Below, piece by piece: positions 20,716-33,635 of a stretch of DNA of 64,000 nucleotides. The translations under genes were made by a program, and so were the position numbers. Numbering within the stretch: the stretch's first letter is position 1; every line of letters begins with the position of its first letter. The notes beneath the pieces are model-generated. The model had not been told where the DNA came from and ran no database searches. It saw only the letters and a list, made by a program, of their open reading frames with translations. Source of the stretch: Parelaphostrongylus tenuis (taxonomy: Eukaryota; Nematoda; Chromadorea; Rhabditida; Metastrongylidae); NCBI GenBank assembly GCA_019055375.1, contig JAHQIW010004478.1:1-64000 (forward strand). The letters are read 5' to 3'.

Positions 20716-21544
20716 AATGCATCGCACAGCAGTTTCATTTTACACTCTTATAGCAGTGTCACGATGTCATAACTATATGACGAATGATGCTGAGAGAAAA
20801 GTGTGAACCGCCAAATGTTACCTAATAGCTCTCAGCTTGACAAGGTTCAACACTGATATGTGTACAACTGACGAAAGCTGTCAACGGTTAGTTGCTAAGA
20901 ACTGCTATGCTTTATATCAAAGAAACAGGCTATCAGGCGGTAGTCTCGTTGATCAAAGCCATGCGCGTTTTGTTGAGTTTGACCTCCCTCATTAGTGGCC
21001 CACGCCCTACACTATCCCTACTTTATAGCAGCAATGGAGAAACTTATGTGGTATAGCACTAGTCCACAAAGTGAGACCAGTCGATGTCTTATGCTGTGTT
21101 GTTCTCGAAACCTCACGTAGTGATCATTCACTATGTTACATATAATAAGTATTTCTTAATAATCAGGAACGTATATGAGCAAGCAAATAAATATCTGGAG
21201 ATCTTCGTTCTGTTGATCACTTTGCACAATAGGATTAAGCCTGCAAGAGTAGAAAACATAAAGTGTCATTCAACTTTGTAGTCGAATGTCTTTAAAGTAC
21301 ATTATGTGTTGATTAACATCCTTTTCGTTTTCAGTGTTTTCGAGATTTCGCTCAAAAGAATCTAATCTAATAGCACATTCAGATATAATAAAATAAATTA
21401 GCTTAGTAAAGAGCGATGTTTGACATACGTCCTTTAGTATATTTTGGTATGGAAAATCGCCATGTTATTACACCTTCTTTATTCAAATGAAGCCCTAAGG
21501 AATTTTCCTTACACCTAGCCTTGTTATTTTCCTCTCCATCAGAG
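20716..21544. other. Stretch with no recognised gene
   Basis: Weak open frames only. A heavily diverged hammerhead-like match on the minus strand near 20960-20998 is discussed under rejected items. Confidence 0.35.
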
Positions 21545-22115
21545 CAACGATGGCCTCAGTCGACAGCCCACGGCAATTGTTTTTTTTGCGACGATCAAAG
21601 TGAAATGTCGTACAAATAAATCAACGACATTGATCCGTTATTTTTGGGTTGTTCAACTATTTTTTTGATTTCCGAAACTTTTGATTGATTATTTGTTATT
21701 TGTTTAAAAAGAGCAGCAAGTCAACAGTAAATGACCATAATCATCAATGATAGCGACTATTTGCTGAGCAAGGATTCGTTGAATTCCTCACAAAAAAAAA
21801 TGAGGCTAGCTATCAGAGAAGTCACTGAGATCTGTTTTGAGGTGGTTGTAGTCTTGAATTTTGCCGCTCCCGGATGTTGCCTCAGGGCGTCAAGAGATGG
21901 CAGTCCGATTAAACATTATAAGGGCTATGTGCAAATGTGCACCTTGGTCCACACCAGTTCCTCAAAAATGTAGTAAGTTGACTATCCAATGTAGGGTCGG
22001 GTGTTTTCTGAAGAAGGACAACATCAAATCGTTCCGAGCTCTCCTCTCGCACTTCTGCGGCCAACTTCTGCAACTGATCCCCGCAGACATCGGCACTGAA
22101 TGTCTGCGTTTCGTG
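21545..22115 (-). repeat. Repeat R, inverted partial copy
   Basis: The reverse complement matches 54330-54770 (and 1-420). Shared landmarks are CAGTTGCAGAAGTTGGCCG, AAAACACCCGACCC, GTGTGGACCA and CATCTCTTG. An open frame on the + strand (21731-22151, in parts) encodes peptides similar to those encoded antisense in the 54.2-54.6 kb copy (GCFLxKxNxKSFxALLSHF), hinting at former coding. Confidence 0.75.
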
Positions 22116-22739
22116 AATATACCGACAAACAGTGAACTAATGAATGTCTAGCACATGTTTCGACATTCTTCACCAGTGTTTCAAATATAAGGAGTGGCTT
22201 CTGTCCTAACATGTTGAGGACGGTTTTACATGTGACTGATGTCTGCGCTTGGAAAAAACCAATTCGCTGTTCAGCTGAAAATTTTTCAAATAAAATTACA
22301 AGAGGCAGTAAGCTGCGAAACCCCTTAATGGAATACTATGCAGCAAACTTTGGATAACTTTATGAAATGTATATGCTCACATGGCATTCGACGAAACTTT
22401 TATGTAAACCTCACACCATACCTCGATACAAATCTTGCGACCTGTGCTAGGTACATTATTACCTATGCAATACTCTGGGCGGCTTGTCTGGAATAGTTGA
22501 TTGAAAGCACAAAAAATAATTATACGGCGATTGTTTCAAATGAAGCTCTCTACTGTGCGATCCATAAACTCTCTTAATCGTCCTTTCTGCCATTCTTATG
22601 AGAACATTTCCTGAGTCTCAAGGACTCGAGGAAGGCATAATTCGTCAAAACGTCGGCGATACTACTTTCATTGTGCTGTACTATTAGTGTACTCAATAAA
22701 CTACATTAAAAGTCTTGAACCTTCTTAACAAGAAAAACT
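22116..22739. other. Stretch with no recognised feature
   Basis: No gene or RNA was seen on either strand. GACTCATGAGCT-type landmarks of R are absent here. Confidence 0.3.
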
Positions 22740-23180
22740 TGTGAGAATAGACCAATGCAAAGGTTATTAGATAGCTGGTCTTGGACACTGGTTGAAATTC
22801 GCTGAGCCAGTACAATATCGTTTTAAATGCTCGGAGGGATATTGTGAAGAAACTGTTCGATCTTCAGTGAATCAATCAAAACGAAGCGAACTGATACAAT
22901 GCGAACTGCTTCAACACGAAACTGTTATTACACGGAAGTGTTTGTTCAGCTTGCATTAGCGTTTAAAAAAAAACTCAAAAACCCAAGCGAATATATGATT
23001 TTACAGCGCCCTTGAAATATTTATAAATAAAATGTGCTGAAAATATATAATATATAATACATATAATAATATAACATATGTACAATATGTTTAAAAAAAT
23101 AAATGCTTGCCAAAGGAAAAAATTACCTAAGACGCTGAGTAATGCACAAAACTTTCGACATTCAGAGGGAGTTTGTTGCT
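22740..23180 (+). repeat. Dispersed repeat T, copy 1
   Basis: This matches 46810-47190: both share TTGAxATTCGCTGA, a TTCAGTxAATCAAT segment, GCTTCAACxCGxAACT, GATCAGCTT or GTTCAGCTT, and a final AATGCACAAAACTTT or ATATGCAAAACTTTT. An A/T microsatellite-like run lies inside at 23038-23095. The family is unknown. Confidence 0.55.
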
Positions 23181-23489
23181 GCGTTTCTACTCATAACGTG
23201 AAATCGCGTGGCAGCATATGATTGTAGGCGAGAGCTTAGATTTTCGATTGACCACTCAAACACTCCTCTAGAAATTTCCTGTTCAGTGCAGGAGATTGCC
23301 TTAAGAATTTGTCACCGCTTAACTTATAAGTACAAATTTTTCTTTCACACTCAAGCATCTTTCGCTGGACAGAGGTTTCATTCAGACTTTCAATAATGAT
23401 TCAATAGCACAAATTTAAGCAACCTCAATGAAAAGCTTGGTTTGTCAAAAGGACGTTTTAATGCGTTGTCACAGCTAAAAGATTATTGA

Positions 23490-24779
23490 GTTCCACACAC
23501 AGCGCCGTGTCGATCGCGCAGCGCTATTTACATTTGGCGTGCTGTGCGCGACGAGTGTAAGACTCAATATTTTTTTAGTCGTTAACGACGCAGTAAAAAG
23601 TGTTTCTCCAGCTCGTAAGGAGACTTGTTCTCGAAAACAAGCACACCGTTTGGATTCTCGATATTTGAGCAATCGACTGATTTAGCGGCGACGGCTTGAT
23701 GACAATGTTGCAGTATAAATACACATAGCGGGGGAAAGTATACGCGCAGCATGTGAAAGCAATCTTAATTTCAGTGTTGCAGGACAATAAAAAGTTTTCT
23801 TGGAAAGCCAAAAACACTATTAAATTTGCCAAAATTTGTCCTATCTAGTGAATGCTGATTTTATTGAGGAGAAGCCTTTCTGATCGGAAGATGCTTGAGT
23901 GTAGAATAACATTTCCTTTTTACCTGTCCTAGTGTAATATGATGACCTTTCAAAAATAAAAAACACTTTTCAAATTTCTAAATCTAAGCCGTCGAATGAC
24001 TAATAAAGTGTATGGAAAAGCGGAAAATAGTTTTTTGAATAATGGATGTAATTGCGAAAGTATCGTATAATACACAATGATGAACGCGCCATATTCCTAC
24101 ATTTACTCGAGCTACATATCAGAATTACCTCCACATAGACCTCTTACAAATGTGTTAGTTGTAAAAGATATGCTCACAAGCTACGTTCTCGCAAGATAGG
24201 CGGTACAAATGCACAATTGCGATTGGAAGTTTGTTTTATTTTTTACAAAGACGTAGTAAATAGCTGAAAAACGAAGGATTTCAAAGACGTAATAGCTAAT
24301 TGTATTTTAAAAAAAACCTTTGTACAAGGTTCATAAGTAATACTTGCATTCTTTCTGCAACGATAGATACCTATGACGTATAAATTCCATCTGCAATTGC
24401 CAATAACCACCCATGATGTCCAGGCGACGTGGTAGCATTTTAGACGTGAAACATGAAGTTCTTTTCACTTTTGCTGCGGAATTTAGCAACCTTTAAAAAA
24501 ACTAATTTCATCATCAGTTTCCTCGAGATTTGAGCTATCTAATGAGTATTAAAATCTTAGTTATGAGCCATATATCAACCCCACCCGGAGCAAATGAAAG
24601 AACTGAATGTGAAAAGAATGTTATTCTCGCTGTTACAACGTAGTAAGAAGCTGTTCACCAAGGCTAAACAGGTTTTGGAATCGCAGAAATTTCGAATGAT
24701 AACCAAATACCTAAGAAAAAACCTTCATGCAGCGAGAAAGGCCTTCATGCAGTCGTGTACCCGAGCTGATACACGTCGC
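23490..24779 (+). repeat. Repeat R, copy 3 (uninterrupted, diverged)
   Basis: This follows R unit 2 in order: the TTGAGCxATCxACTGAT segment near 23664, ATGAACGCGCxxTxTTC near 24080, GAATTACCTCCACATA near 24123 (the RTE empty site), CGCAAGATAGG near 24190 and the GAGCCATAT segment near 24563. It preserves ACCTCCACATA intact, as in the interrupted unit. Confidence 0.7.
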
Positions 24780-26400
24780 CTTATGGGGGAATAACACGTC
24801 GATAACGATGTTGAAATCTGCGCTGTACGCGAGCCGTCGCGCGAGGTTATAATGGCGTTGTGGTAGTATTCCAATGAGTGATTTTTTATCGCCATTAAAG
24901 GGAATACTGCCACCAGTAAATGGAAAAATATGATAGAAGGGGCATTGATAGAGCTTCAATAGTCGCGTTTCCTCCTAAACCCCGTATTTCAAGATTTATC
25001 TTTATTTTCCATGCTGACAATTTCGAGTTCTCACTTCGTCGCAAACGAATAATAATTGAACAAGCAATTACTTCAGATCTCACTCTTTCCGGGAGCGTAT
25101 GCTGACCGTTGCACCACTGACGCTTGTTTTGCACAGCACTCTTTTTACGCTGCAAAGAGCTGCCCCGCCAGACCGTAAACGGTTGGCTTTTCACAGATAA
25201 CGCATTGCAGCGTAAAAGAGTGTTGAGCGAAACGAGCGTCGGTGGTGCAACGGTTAACATACGCTCCCGTAAAGAGTGAAATCTGTGTTCAGATCCCGGC
25301 TGACGCATGTTTTTGCACAGGACTCCACATTACCGGGTATGATTTTTTATTATTCGCATTTATTCTGTACTCCGACCACATTCTACTGAGGTGATTTTGA
25401 CACTACATTCTTACCATTCACGCCCACTACGTACTCCTAACAGCTGATTGCCTTTAAGACGAATTCATGCTCCCGATCAGATTTCCATCTCACCTGACAA
25501 CATCATTGTGACCACATCCAGGTCGTTGTAGGCGTCCAACAGTTAAACACAGATCTTGTTGCCCAACTGCTTCCAATGGATATCGTTTCCACCAATTTGA
25601 AGAATCCCTCCACTACATGATTTGTTTCGGGTTCCACCTAACCCGTTCAGACAAAAAATTGAATTTTCCTAGTTTTTCATAAGATATCGATGGAATTAAT
25701 CTTTTCTTACACACAAGCCTTGTAAATCTACGTGTTATCTATAATGTACAGATGCAAGGAGGAGTCGGATACATTTCGTTACGGAACATCTTTGAGCAAA
25801 AAGCGAATTGCGTCTAAATGAATATTTCTAACAGAATTTCTCATGTATCAGGAAAATGTAATGTGGAATGTGCAGTGTCTGCGAAGACTCATTCCATACT
25901 GCTCACTACTCGATCACATGGTATTCACTGTCGTCGGATATCTCGCCATCGGAATGAGCAGACTGCAAGTCATTTTGATCTTCTCACGCTCCTTTGAATA
26001 AAGAGTCTTCGAAATTGCATCTAATACTAAACGGTGTTTTATCCAATCCCACTAAACTACGAAGGTGCACTGATGAAGAGGTAATCGGTGAGCGATCAAT
26101 GGTGTCATCACCCAAGATCTTGCCTTAGTCTTTAAAGACAACGGAAAATGTTTAATACGACTTGTGATCAAGTGCAGGAACCAATCAACTCCTGCAAACT
26201 GCGCAACCCCATGTTTCGAATTTTTTGTGGGACAGACAGCTGTCTCACTTTTACAAGATGTACGATAGAAATGAGCAGTAAGAGTTGGAAGTAAATTCGT
26301 CTTTGTAGCTTTTGTGACTAAGTGAAGTCAGGAGCATTTGAGATCTAGCGTTTTCCTTGATAAAAGGTCGCTAACTTGCAACAATGAAGTGTTACTACCG
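24780..26400 (+). repeat. Long repeat S, copy 2
   Basis: This starts directly after R3 and parallels 15790-17180 in order, including GTCGCGCGAGG, ATGCTGACAA, CGCCCACTACGTA, CATGCTCCxGATCAGATTTCC and CTACTCGATCAC. A tRNA-like inverted repeat is inserted at 25074-25350. From 26130 to 26400 it also resembles 42430-42640. Confidence 0.7.
25074..25350. repeat. Inverted pair of tRNA-like SINE units in S copy 2
   Basis: The left arm (25074-25155, minus) and right arm (25197-25350, plus) are near-perfect inverted copies about 75 bp long. The right arm contains a 71-nt tRNA-like fold (25236-25306): acceptor GCGTCGG, D stem GTGC, and a B-box-like GTGTTCAGATC. It ends with a TTTTTGCACAG tail shared with the copies at 41.1-41.5 kb. 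Confidence 0.6.
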
Positions 26401-26739
26401 TCAAAATTTAACCATATAACTGCCAGTGGAAACTTCAGTATAGTTCAAATAATGGCTAATTATCTTGGAAAGAGGTATGCTTTTTTCTCGCGTTGATATT
26501 ATGCACTGAAAAAGCTTTTCACAAATCAAAATCAGTATAAAATTTCTACCTTTTAGCTGTCGAATGACTACTTATAGTCCACTAAACTGGTGCAAAGTAA
26601 GTGTACTTTTGGAGGAGGTGCTCTCAAATTTGATCAATGCAAAGTCTGTTGCTGCTTAATCCGGCTGCATATTAAAACTCTGTTCATATAATTCCTAAAT
26701 TTCTTCTTTAAGCCAAACACAAGGTGTTACATTGATCTT
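26401..26739. other. Short stretch with no recognised feature
   Basis: Nothing coding or structural could be supported. Confidence 0.3.
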
Positions 26740-27830
26740 TATTTGACAGCTGATGTTTCGGCAGTTCGCCTTCTTCAGAGCCGGGAAACGTCAAATTGTC
26801 CGCAATCCAATCAGTCAAACACCTCCATTACTCCTTTAGAAAAAATCACCAGACCTAGATTTCAATCGCATCAAGCACAAAATCAACTCTCACATACCCA
26901 CCACTTTTTAAATGTGTTCCACTGAATGATTCAAGTGGAGATCACCGGAAGGAGATCACATAGGCTCGCAATACACCCTACCTATCGAATCAATAGTCTT
27001 ATATACTGACCCATTTCACGGGTGATTACGAGGCATTCCTCTCTGCGGTTTATAGTTAAATTGGTGGTGCTAATCCAAAGTGCTTCCAAAATTTATCGCG
27101 CTGATGTCCTATGTTTCTGCACAAGGATGGTGACTTCGATCCCAAAATGAACTCCGGCGTGTTTCTGTTCTTTATGCGTCCCTAGCGGGGTGGTCCGTCT
27201 ACTAAGACTTTTGTCAGCTAGGTGTTCTTTTATGCGGGCATGGAGCGGCTTTCCCGTTTCTTCAACATATTTATCGCTACGCGCTTTGCAAGAGATTAGG
27301 TAGACTGTACCTACGCTCATGCAATCACCATCTCTGCCGTTAGGACATATTTTACAATCTTTCATTATACAGAGGACGGTCATATAAGCGGTTGTGAACT
27401 AAATGGCGTCTTAGAGTATTCAGTAGTATTTTGATAATAGCCACCGATTGCTCTAAACCTACTTTTTTCAAACAGCGTTTTATAGCTGCAGCAATCTCAT
27501 TTGAAAAGAACGGGAAGATAAACGGAACTTTCCTTTCGTTCGAGTTTTCGTTCGGAGGCGTACTCTTTCCTCTGAACCTAAGTCGAGGGGTTACAAATTC
27601 GTATCCATTAGAAGTGGCTATTCCCCGAGCCAGTTTCACGGATTCTATTTTCTGCTCCTCCCCGCTACATACGTTGGCTGTTGTATAACACTTTTTTACT
27701 AGCGCCTTTTTCGTATGTGAGGGATAAGAAAAGAAATAGTGAACCAGGATATTCTTATTACTTGGATTTCGGTACCACTTTGTTAAGTAGCCGCTCTCAA
27801 TTTTCTCTCTTCACTTTTCCACTAACAGCG
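26740..27830 (-). mobile_element. Penelope-like element 3' fragment 1 (RT end and GIY-YIG)
   Basis: On the minus strand the RT C-terminus (KLARGIATSNGYEFVTPRLR, PFIFPFFSNEIAAAIKRC) runs from about 27830. It leads into a Cys motif, DCKICPNGRDGDC, and a GIY-YIG nuclease half (GTVYLISC, KYVEETGKPLHARIKEHL, THKEQKH). Frame breaks occur near 27360 and beyond 27100. Downstream, 26740-27060 is a non-coding tail ending in the CTTCTTCAGAGCC-type segment that recurs at 33.7, 38.8, 40.1 and 41.1 kb. The N-terminal RT is missing, so the copy is 5'-truncated. Confidence 0.85.
27093..27639 (-). pseudogene. PLE GIY-YIG endonuclease region, frameshifted
   Basis: Two overlapping minus-strand frames (27093-27383 and 27352-27639) together cover the RT thumb and the GIY-YIG domain. 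The YLI and YVE positions correspond to the GIY and YIG strands (established for Penelope elements). The Arg in HARIKEH and the Glu in THKEQKH are present. One frameshift separates the frames, so no intact protein is made. Confidence 0.75.
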
Positions 27831-28564
27831 TGCTTCATGAGTTCGTACCTCTAATGATATTTGGAACAGACTTCGTTCTATACTTCCATAGCCACAAATA
27901 TTTTGTTATCTCGTATATTGCGCTTTGGAGTTTATCAAGGCGGTTTTTATCACTGGACATGGACACAAATTGAGGGCATTTGTTCCCAAAATACGCAGAT
28001 TTCGAATCAAAACGTAAGAATTTTTGGTAAAACTAGGAATTCTTTCGTTGGAGATAAGTTTGCAGAAGTCCCTTTGTTCATACTGAATTTTTCTGCAGAG
28101 AATAAATATGGTCAGAATTAACATTTCACTACAATTACCAAAAATACGATGTGAAGTCGAAAATATAGCCCAGTAAAAAGTGACATCTCTCAAACTATCG
28201 AATGCTCATGAAAATATGAATCAGGAATAAAGAAACAAGTGTAAATAAAAGTTGTGTAAGAGATAGAAATATGTTCGTTTTTCTGAAGGATGTGGTTTTT
28301 TGAGGGAACATAGGAGCTTTTTGACATATGGACATTCTTTCTACAAAAAACCTTTACATGTGCCCCTTTTGTGATATTCCATCATTTGGTAGTGATATTG
28401 CCTTCTTAAAACCTAAATTTACCAGATAACTTTTCATATTTCCATTACTGGGTGCGTTGTGGAAAATCCTGGCGTGCCGTGATTTGATCTTGGTACATAT
28501 GTACAAGTTGGGTAAGAAGTTTGCGTAAATTTCATTTTGTTAATTTTGTCATTAGTGTGATTTT
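27831..28564. other. Stretch with no recognised gene
   Basis: Opposing open frames at 27861-28193 lack domain signals. Confidence 0.3.
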
Positions 28565-29420
28565 TAGCAGTAATGAAGCTACTCGAGTGGGACGAGATGG
28601 GCATTCGTGTCGATGAAAAATTCCTGTCACATCTTCGTTTTGCGAGCGACACCGTCATCTTTTCGAAAAGTGCTAATGAAACAGAGACGATGTTGAAGGA
28701 ATTAGACGAGGCGGGAATGAAGATCTGAATACGTTTTACTAAGATGAAGACCCAGTTAATTAACCATAGTGCAATGGTGATCAAATCGAGATTACTGGTT
28801 TCTTGATTGCAAAAAACACCTTGTATGTGTATTTAGGCGTTCATTAACTATGGAAAAAGACATGAAAGGGGAGCTAGGTAGAAGGAAGAGGGTAGCATGG
28901 GCCGCATTCGGGCCTCTCAAGGAAGTCAGCGACCGACTAACGGATCCAAAACTCCGTGCTCACCTTTTCGATTCAACGATCCTCTCGGTGCTCTGCTCTG
29001 CAGCTGATGCGTGGGCTGACACTTCGACTACGTCAAGACTGCTATGAACAACTCACGAGGCGCTTGATCAATGTCTTCTCAAATTCAATCGGCGTCCACA
29101 ACATGTGGCCGGTTTGTGTAGCGCAGATCTTCGAAGTCTATCTCATCTCCGTGACCTAGAAGTCCACACATCTATGGCGGAACGAGATGGGCCGATCATA
29201 TATTGAGAAGAACAGAAAACAGATAGACGAGAAGAACTGTAGAGTGAATTCCACGATAATGTATGTGCTTTCGAGGACGTCTACGTACACGTCGGGCTGA
29301 CGTATTCGCCAAAAGAATTACGCAGCTGTACTCGCAGCTGACGATATTTTTAAAATCACGTATGACACTCGCACCAGCCGTCATGTTCAAATGGACAACC
29401 TTTATGGACGACTATCGCGC
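28565..29420 (+). mobile_element. RTE relic 2 (RT end and C-terminal region)
   Basis: It begins inside the RT (LLEWDEMGIRVDEKFL). Motif C reads FASD where FADD is expected, so a catalytic aspartate is lost. It continues through GRRKRVAWAAFGPLKEV and LRAHLFDST to a decayed RADVFAKRITQLYSQL segment. Stops and frame changes occur at about 28726 and 29045. It belongs to a different RTE lineage from the 1097 element, given the sequence differences. Confidence 0.85.
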
Positions 29421-32400
29421 AGTAAAGGGACGAATGGAATATGTGCCGGGATCGGCGCAATTAGTGAAGACAGACGTCCTAGTAATCCAAGTAAGCAAGT
29501 TAATTTCAATTACTTCTGGTAAATAATTTTGATGTTTATTGCTTCAGTGTCAAACATTATGAGAAGACCTAATAGAATTAGCTAAGACTCTAAGTTTAGG
29601 GGTTATCGCAGGAATGTCCTCATAGTTTAGAACGTTTCACGATTTTTCAAAGAATGACTACACCGGAGTCGAAACATAGATTGTTTGTATTAAATTCATT
29701 CATGCAGAAGAGCGTTGTAAGAAAATCAAATCTTTCATTATCCTCCTGGCACACTGATATTTTCCTGACAACAAGAATTACAGAATCGAAGATTTGAATT
29801 GCGCTGAAGAAATGAGATTAAAGCCATCTTACAAAAGACCTATTTGCAACACGTTCTTTGAAAAGTGACTGCCCTAAAGAAGGAGACTTGATCGCAGAAT
29901 GCCCACTTCTCCTCAAAGTGCTTGAAACTTGTCCCAAGTTCTTTTGTTTCATGAATAAAATATTAGATCGCATATCCATCATCACTGAGGTACTCTTGAT
30001 AGGAGAAAGAAGCTAAACTTTGATCTTATGATAACACACCCGGTCGTAGAAGACCTTCACGGAGAGATAAAAGCCGCCAGAAACAACGATGAAAGAACCA
30101 ATGTAGAGAAATGCCTTTCAGTGTACGAATGCAGTGTACTGCTGTGGAAAAGCTTAATACAACTCTTTTCTGTATTTTAATTTATGAAAAAAAAATGATT
30201 ACCTAGGATACTCTCACTAGGACTAAAGTTGCGATGAAGAGCGCGATATAGGTCCCAACACCTGAACTTGACAGTTAGTAACCAAGTTTCTAAGTACTGA
30301 TAGCCAAAAGCGACATAACAGCGACCTCAGAGCCTACATCGCGGCATACATTGGTGGGGGATATTTCAAGCCAGTGACTCAACCCATTGAGTCTCACTTT
30401 CAATCTTCACGCAACAGGCGGCGCTACCACGCGGAGAACACAGCGCGTTACATTGGAAAGTAGTAGTTTTCTATGAAAGTTGATTTTCTTGCCTGAAGAT
30501 GTGTTAATCATCAGCAAATGATTGATTATAATAGGAGAGACTTCAGTAAAGCTATTTTAGGTTGAAACATATCGAGATAAAAAAAACAATGAATTGTCTA
30601 GTAAATATATTATTGCACATTGCAATGCTATGCCATTTCACGTGAGACATAACAAACTCGCGAGATTAATTTACTTCAAGAGTTGGAACTTCTATGTGAT
30701 TGCAAGAAAAGCCTTGCTTCTTTGTGTTGTAGGTTTTAATTTCTACATCATTCACTTACGCTGTGCTTTGAATTATTAGCTCTATTATCTCTGTTACTGT
30801 CCACTTCCAAAAAGTACTCAAAGAAAGTAAGTCTAAGAAGACTTGTTCCGGCCATGTACTGGAAAGTCCTTCGATGAAAGTTTCGTCGTGAAGACGTTCA
30901 TTGTAAGAAATGTGTTTTCAAAATTCGTTTACATAGCATCGTTGAAAGGAAATATGGCGAAAGAATTAAAGATGTGTCACTTTTACTACAAGATAGCTTT
31001 GAAATAGAAAACTAGGGATTTTCAGGCATTTAGGCATTCATTCAACTAGAAATGCATTTCACACGTCACTCAATAGCGATTTAATTCTCATTAAGATTTT
31101 ATCACCTACATGCGGAAATTCTATGAATAATTCAGCATCGATTCCTTTACAAGAAGGGATATATCCTGGGACTGGCTGAACAGAAAGGCAGCGCTCTTAC
31201 AGGTCCGCCACTACACAAGTGCCATAGCCTTTCGAGGACCAGTGTTGATAGGCAGATAGCGTCACGCAGTCGCTTTCCAATGAGACGCAACGCTGGCATT
31301 ATCTGTGCAAGCTTTTCTGGTCGTCTGCCTACTTTTCCACGAGACGCGAAGCCACCATTACTGTACCAGAGCGAAATTTGATGTCGCGTGTTGTGAATCT
31401 AAATGACTGTCATGGCTCTTAAAGGGTTAACATACCTCGTGAACTGCTCAAATTTCTCATCAGATCACATATTGTTTTGAGTGAGGTCTATGATAATATT
31501 CCACTGTGAAAAGTGTGATCCATTTTATCAGTCATGGGCGATTGGTTGTTGGTCACTGCGACGCTGGGAACTTCATCACCTGGCATGTGGTGATTTTGTA
31601 AATAATTCGGCGTCGATTCATATATATAAGGGGTGTATTCCCTTGCAGGAGAGTGTGTGAAGCGAAATGCACCGTGCTACTGATGAGTTTGTAAGGTCGA
31701 AACACGTGCCTTGCACAAAATAAGTGGCATAAAATGCCTCATGAAGAGCTCAAGATATGTTATCGGGTTGCAACGATAACGTTTCTGCTTGTAGTCGAAA
31801 TATCACTGTATGATACCTAAAATCCGCTGTTAGGTTCAAAAAACGCACTCCAGAATCAAAACGTCGTCATTTTGTTCGCCAGTGAAACGTAATATGAAGG
31901 TTGTCTCGCAAATCCAGCATCGAAGGTGGTATTTCTTATGTTATCGAATGATCATAAACACATAGAGTTAGAAAGAGTAGATAAATGTTATACAACAGCT
32001 GATAATATATTACTCTTTTCTACGATAAGGTTATCTCGTTGGAGCATGAGAGATTTGCTGACACATGGATGCTCTCTGTCATTGAAAACCCTTTATATAA
32101 GCCTATTATGTGGTATTCCGTCATACAGTGATATGTTTCTCAAAGCCCTAATTCACCCGAAATTCACAGGTTTCCATTGTATCACGCGTAGATGCAAAAT
32201 TCCCAGTGCGTGCGACACACGACGTCGCGAGCGGTGGCAGACATATGGGCTACTTGAGATTCAACGATTACTTCGCAGACGGCATTCCTGCCTAAAGGCG
32301 GTGATTGAGAAACTATTGTAAGTATCGTTTGGCATCTTAGCAGTATATCTTCTGCAAGAACTTGCCTTGTTGGCATACCAAGGACCTTTACTGAAGCGCT

Positions 32401-33635
32401 ACCAATCAAGCAAGCAAGATGATGACATGGATTAGCTAATTTGATCACGTGTAAACCGTGTCAGTTGTCATGTAATTCGCAGAGTATGTCATCTGCTCTT
32501 GTATTGATCTCTAGCTTCCGTCTCTGCGACTCGAAAAATCGCATTAGTAAAGAGCAGATAGTTCGTTTGTATAAATGAAAAGAATTGAAGACACATAAGC
32601 GGAGTGAACACTGAACCGGACTTCAAAGAATGGGAGTGTGGTTATCGATGACTACCCGTCCGATGAGCGGACGTGTTCGTGGCTGATATCAACCGCCCGT
32701 GTTTGCAAAAGAATTAGCTTCAAGGGTTCGTTATAGACTTTGCGGAGGTCACAGTGTTGACAGCAAACCACGAACACAGGCGATGAGACGAGAGAGAAAG
32801 GAATAGCAATTGTGCTGTGGCCGCACTAGCACTGAAGACACGTCATCCAAGTACATGAGTGAGGGAGCATGATCTAAAAACACTCAAAAGACCTACATCT
32901 CGAAGTTTTCACAAATTAGAATATTTGATCTGGATATGTTGTAAGTAAAATAAAATAATGCTAAGCATGATATATTAATAGTAGAGGACTAGAGAGTTGT
33001 CAGATAGATACAACTTGCTTCCTACCATTTTTTAGATTATTTTAGAATAAATCTTAAAATCTGAAGGATGAAAACTTACTGTTTGCATTACAAGACGTGA
33101 TACAAATACCTGAGGCTGCACCTCTGCTGCTGCAATGCCAGAAACCGTTGCACGAACAGTGGCATTTCACTACAGATCACAGAAACGGGCAAAGCGACAC
33201 TGCTGACCGTGAAGTTTCTACTGCGAGATGCAGAGTTTTTGTGATTTTGTTGTCAGTTTGAAATGAAACATTCTGCCAAGTAAAATTCTGGAGTTCATCT
33301 CTTTCTATTATTGCGCTCTTAAGAACTCGAAATCTTCTCATCAAAAGCTTCGCACCATACCTGAAGCTCTGAAAAAAGTGGCAAAGGTTGTATTCGATAA
33401 AGATAAATTCTCCATCTACTCATTTTCAAATCACACCAAGAAGCAATTGGTATCAGAGTGATAGACTTTTTGGCAACTCTTTCAATGTTAAAGACGTTCC
33501 TACGAAGTGGATTTAGTATCATAATCAGTTTTTTCAAGCTATCAAATGACAATAAAACACAAATAAATTAATTGCCAAGTGTTCAGTGATAACCAGAAAT
33601 GATTCTTCTTCTCTTTCTTCTTAAGTGGCGCACGA
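29421..33635. other. Long gene-free stretch
   Basis: No convincing coding exon was found in 4.2 kb. Bases 31100-31165 and 31580-31650 share a TAATTCxGCxTCGATTC segment followed by AAGGGxTxTAT, so a small repeat is present twice. A hammerhead-like motif lies at 31674-31716. The open frame at 31926-32321 has no recognisable domain. Confidence 0.4.
31674..31716 (+). ncRNA. Hammerhead ribozyme motif, isolated
   Basis: GTGCTA (31674-31679), core CTGATGA (31680-31686), a short stem II region, intact GAAA (31699-31702), CACGTG as minimal stem III, then CC and TTGCAC as the stem I partner with one mismatch. The base expected to be U before the cleavage site is C, so it is probably inactive. Confidence 0.55.

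Noticed and set aside
20960..20998. Minus-strand sequence resembling a hammerhead (CTAATGA with ACGCG downstream)
   Set aside because: The core has a substitution in CTGATGA, GAAA is not recognisable and the stems do not pair convincingly.
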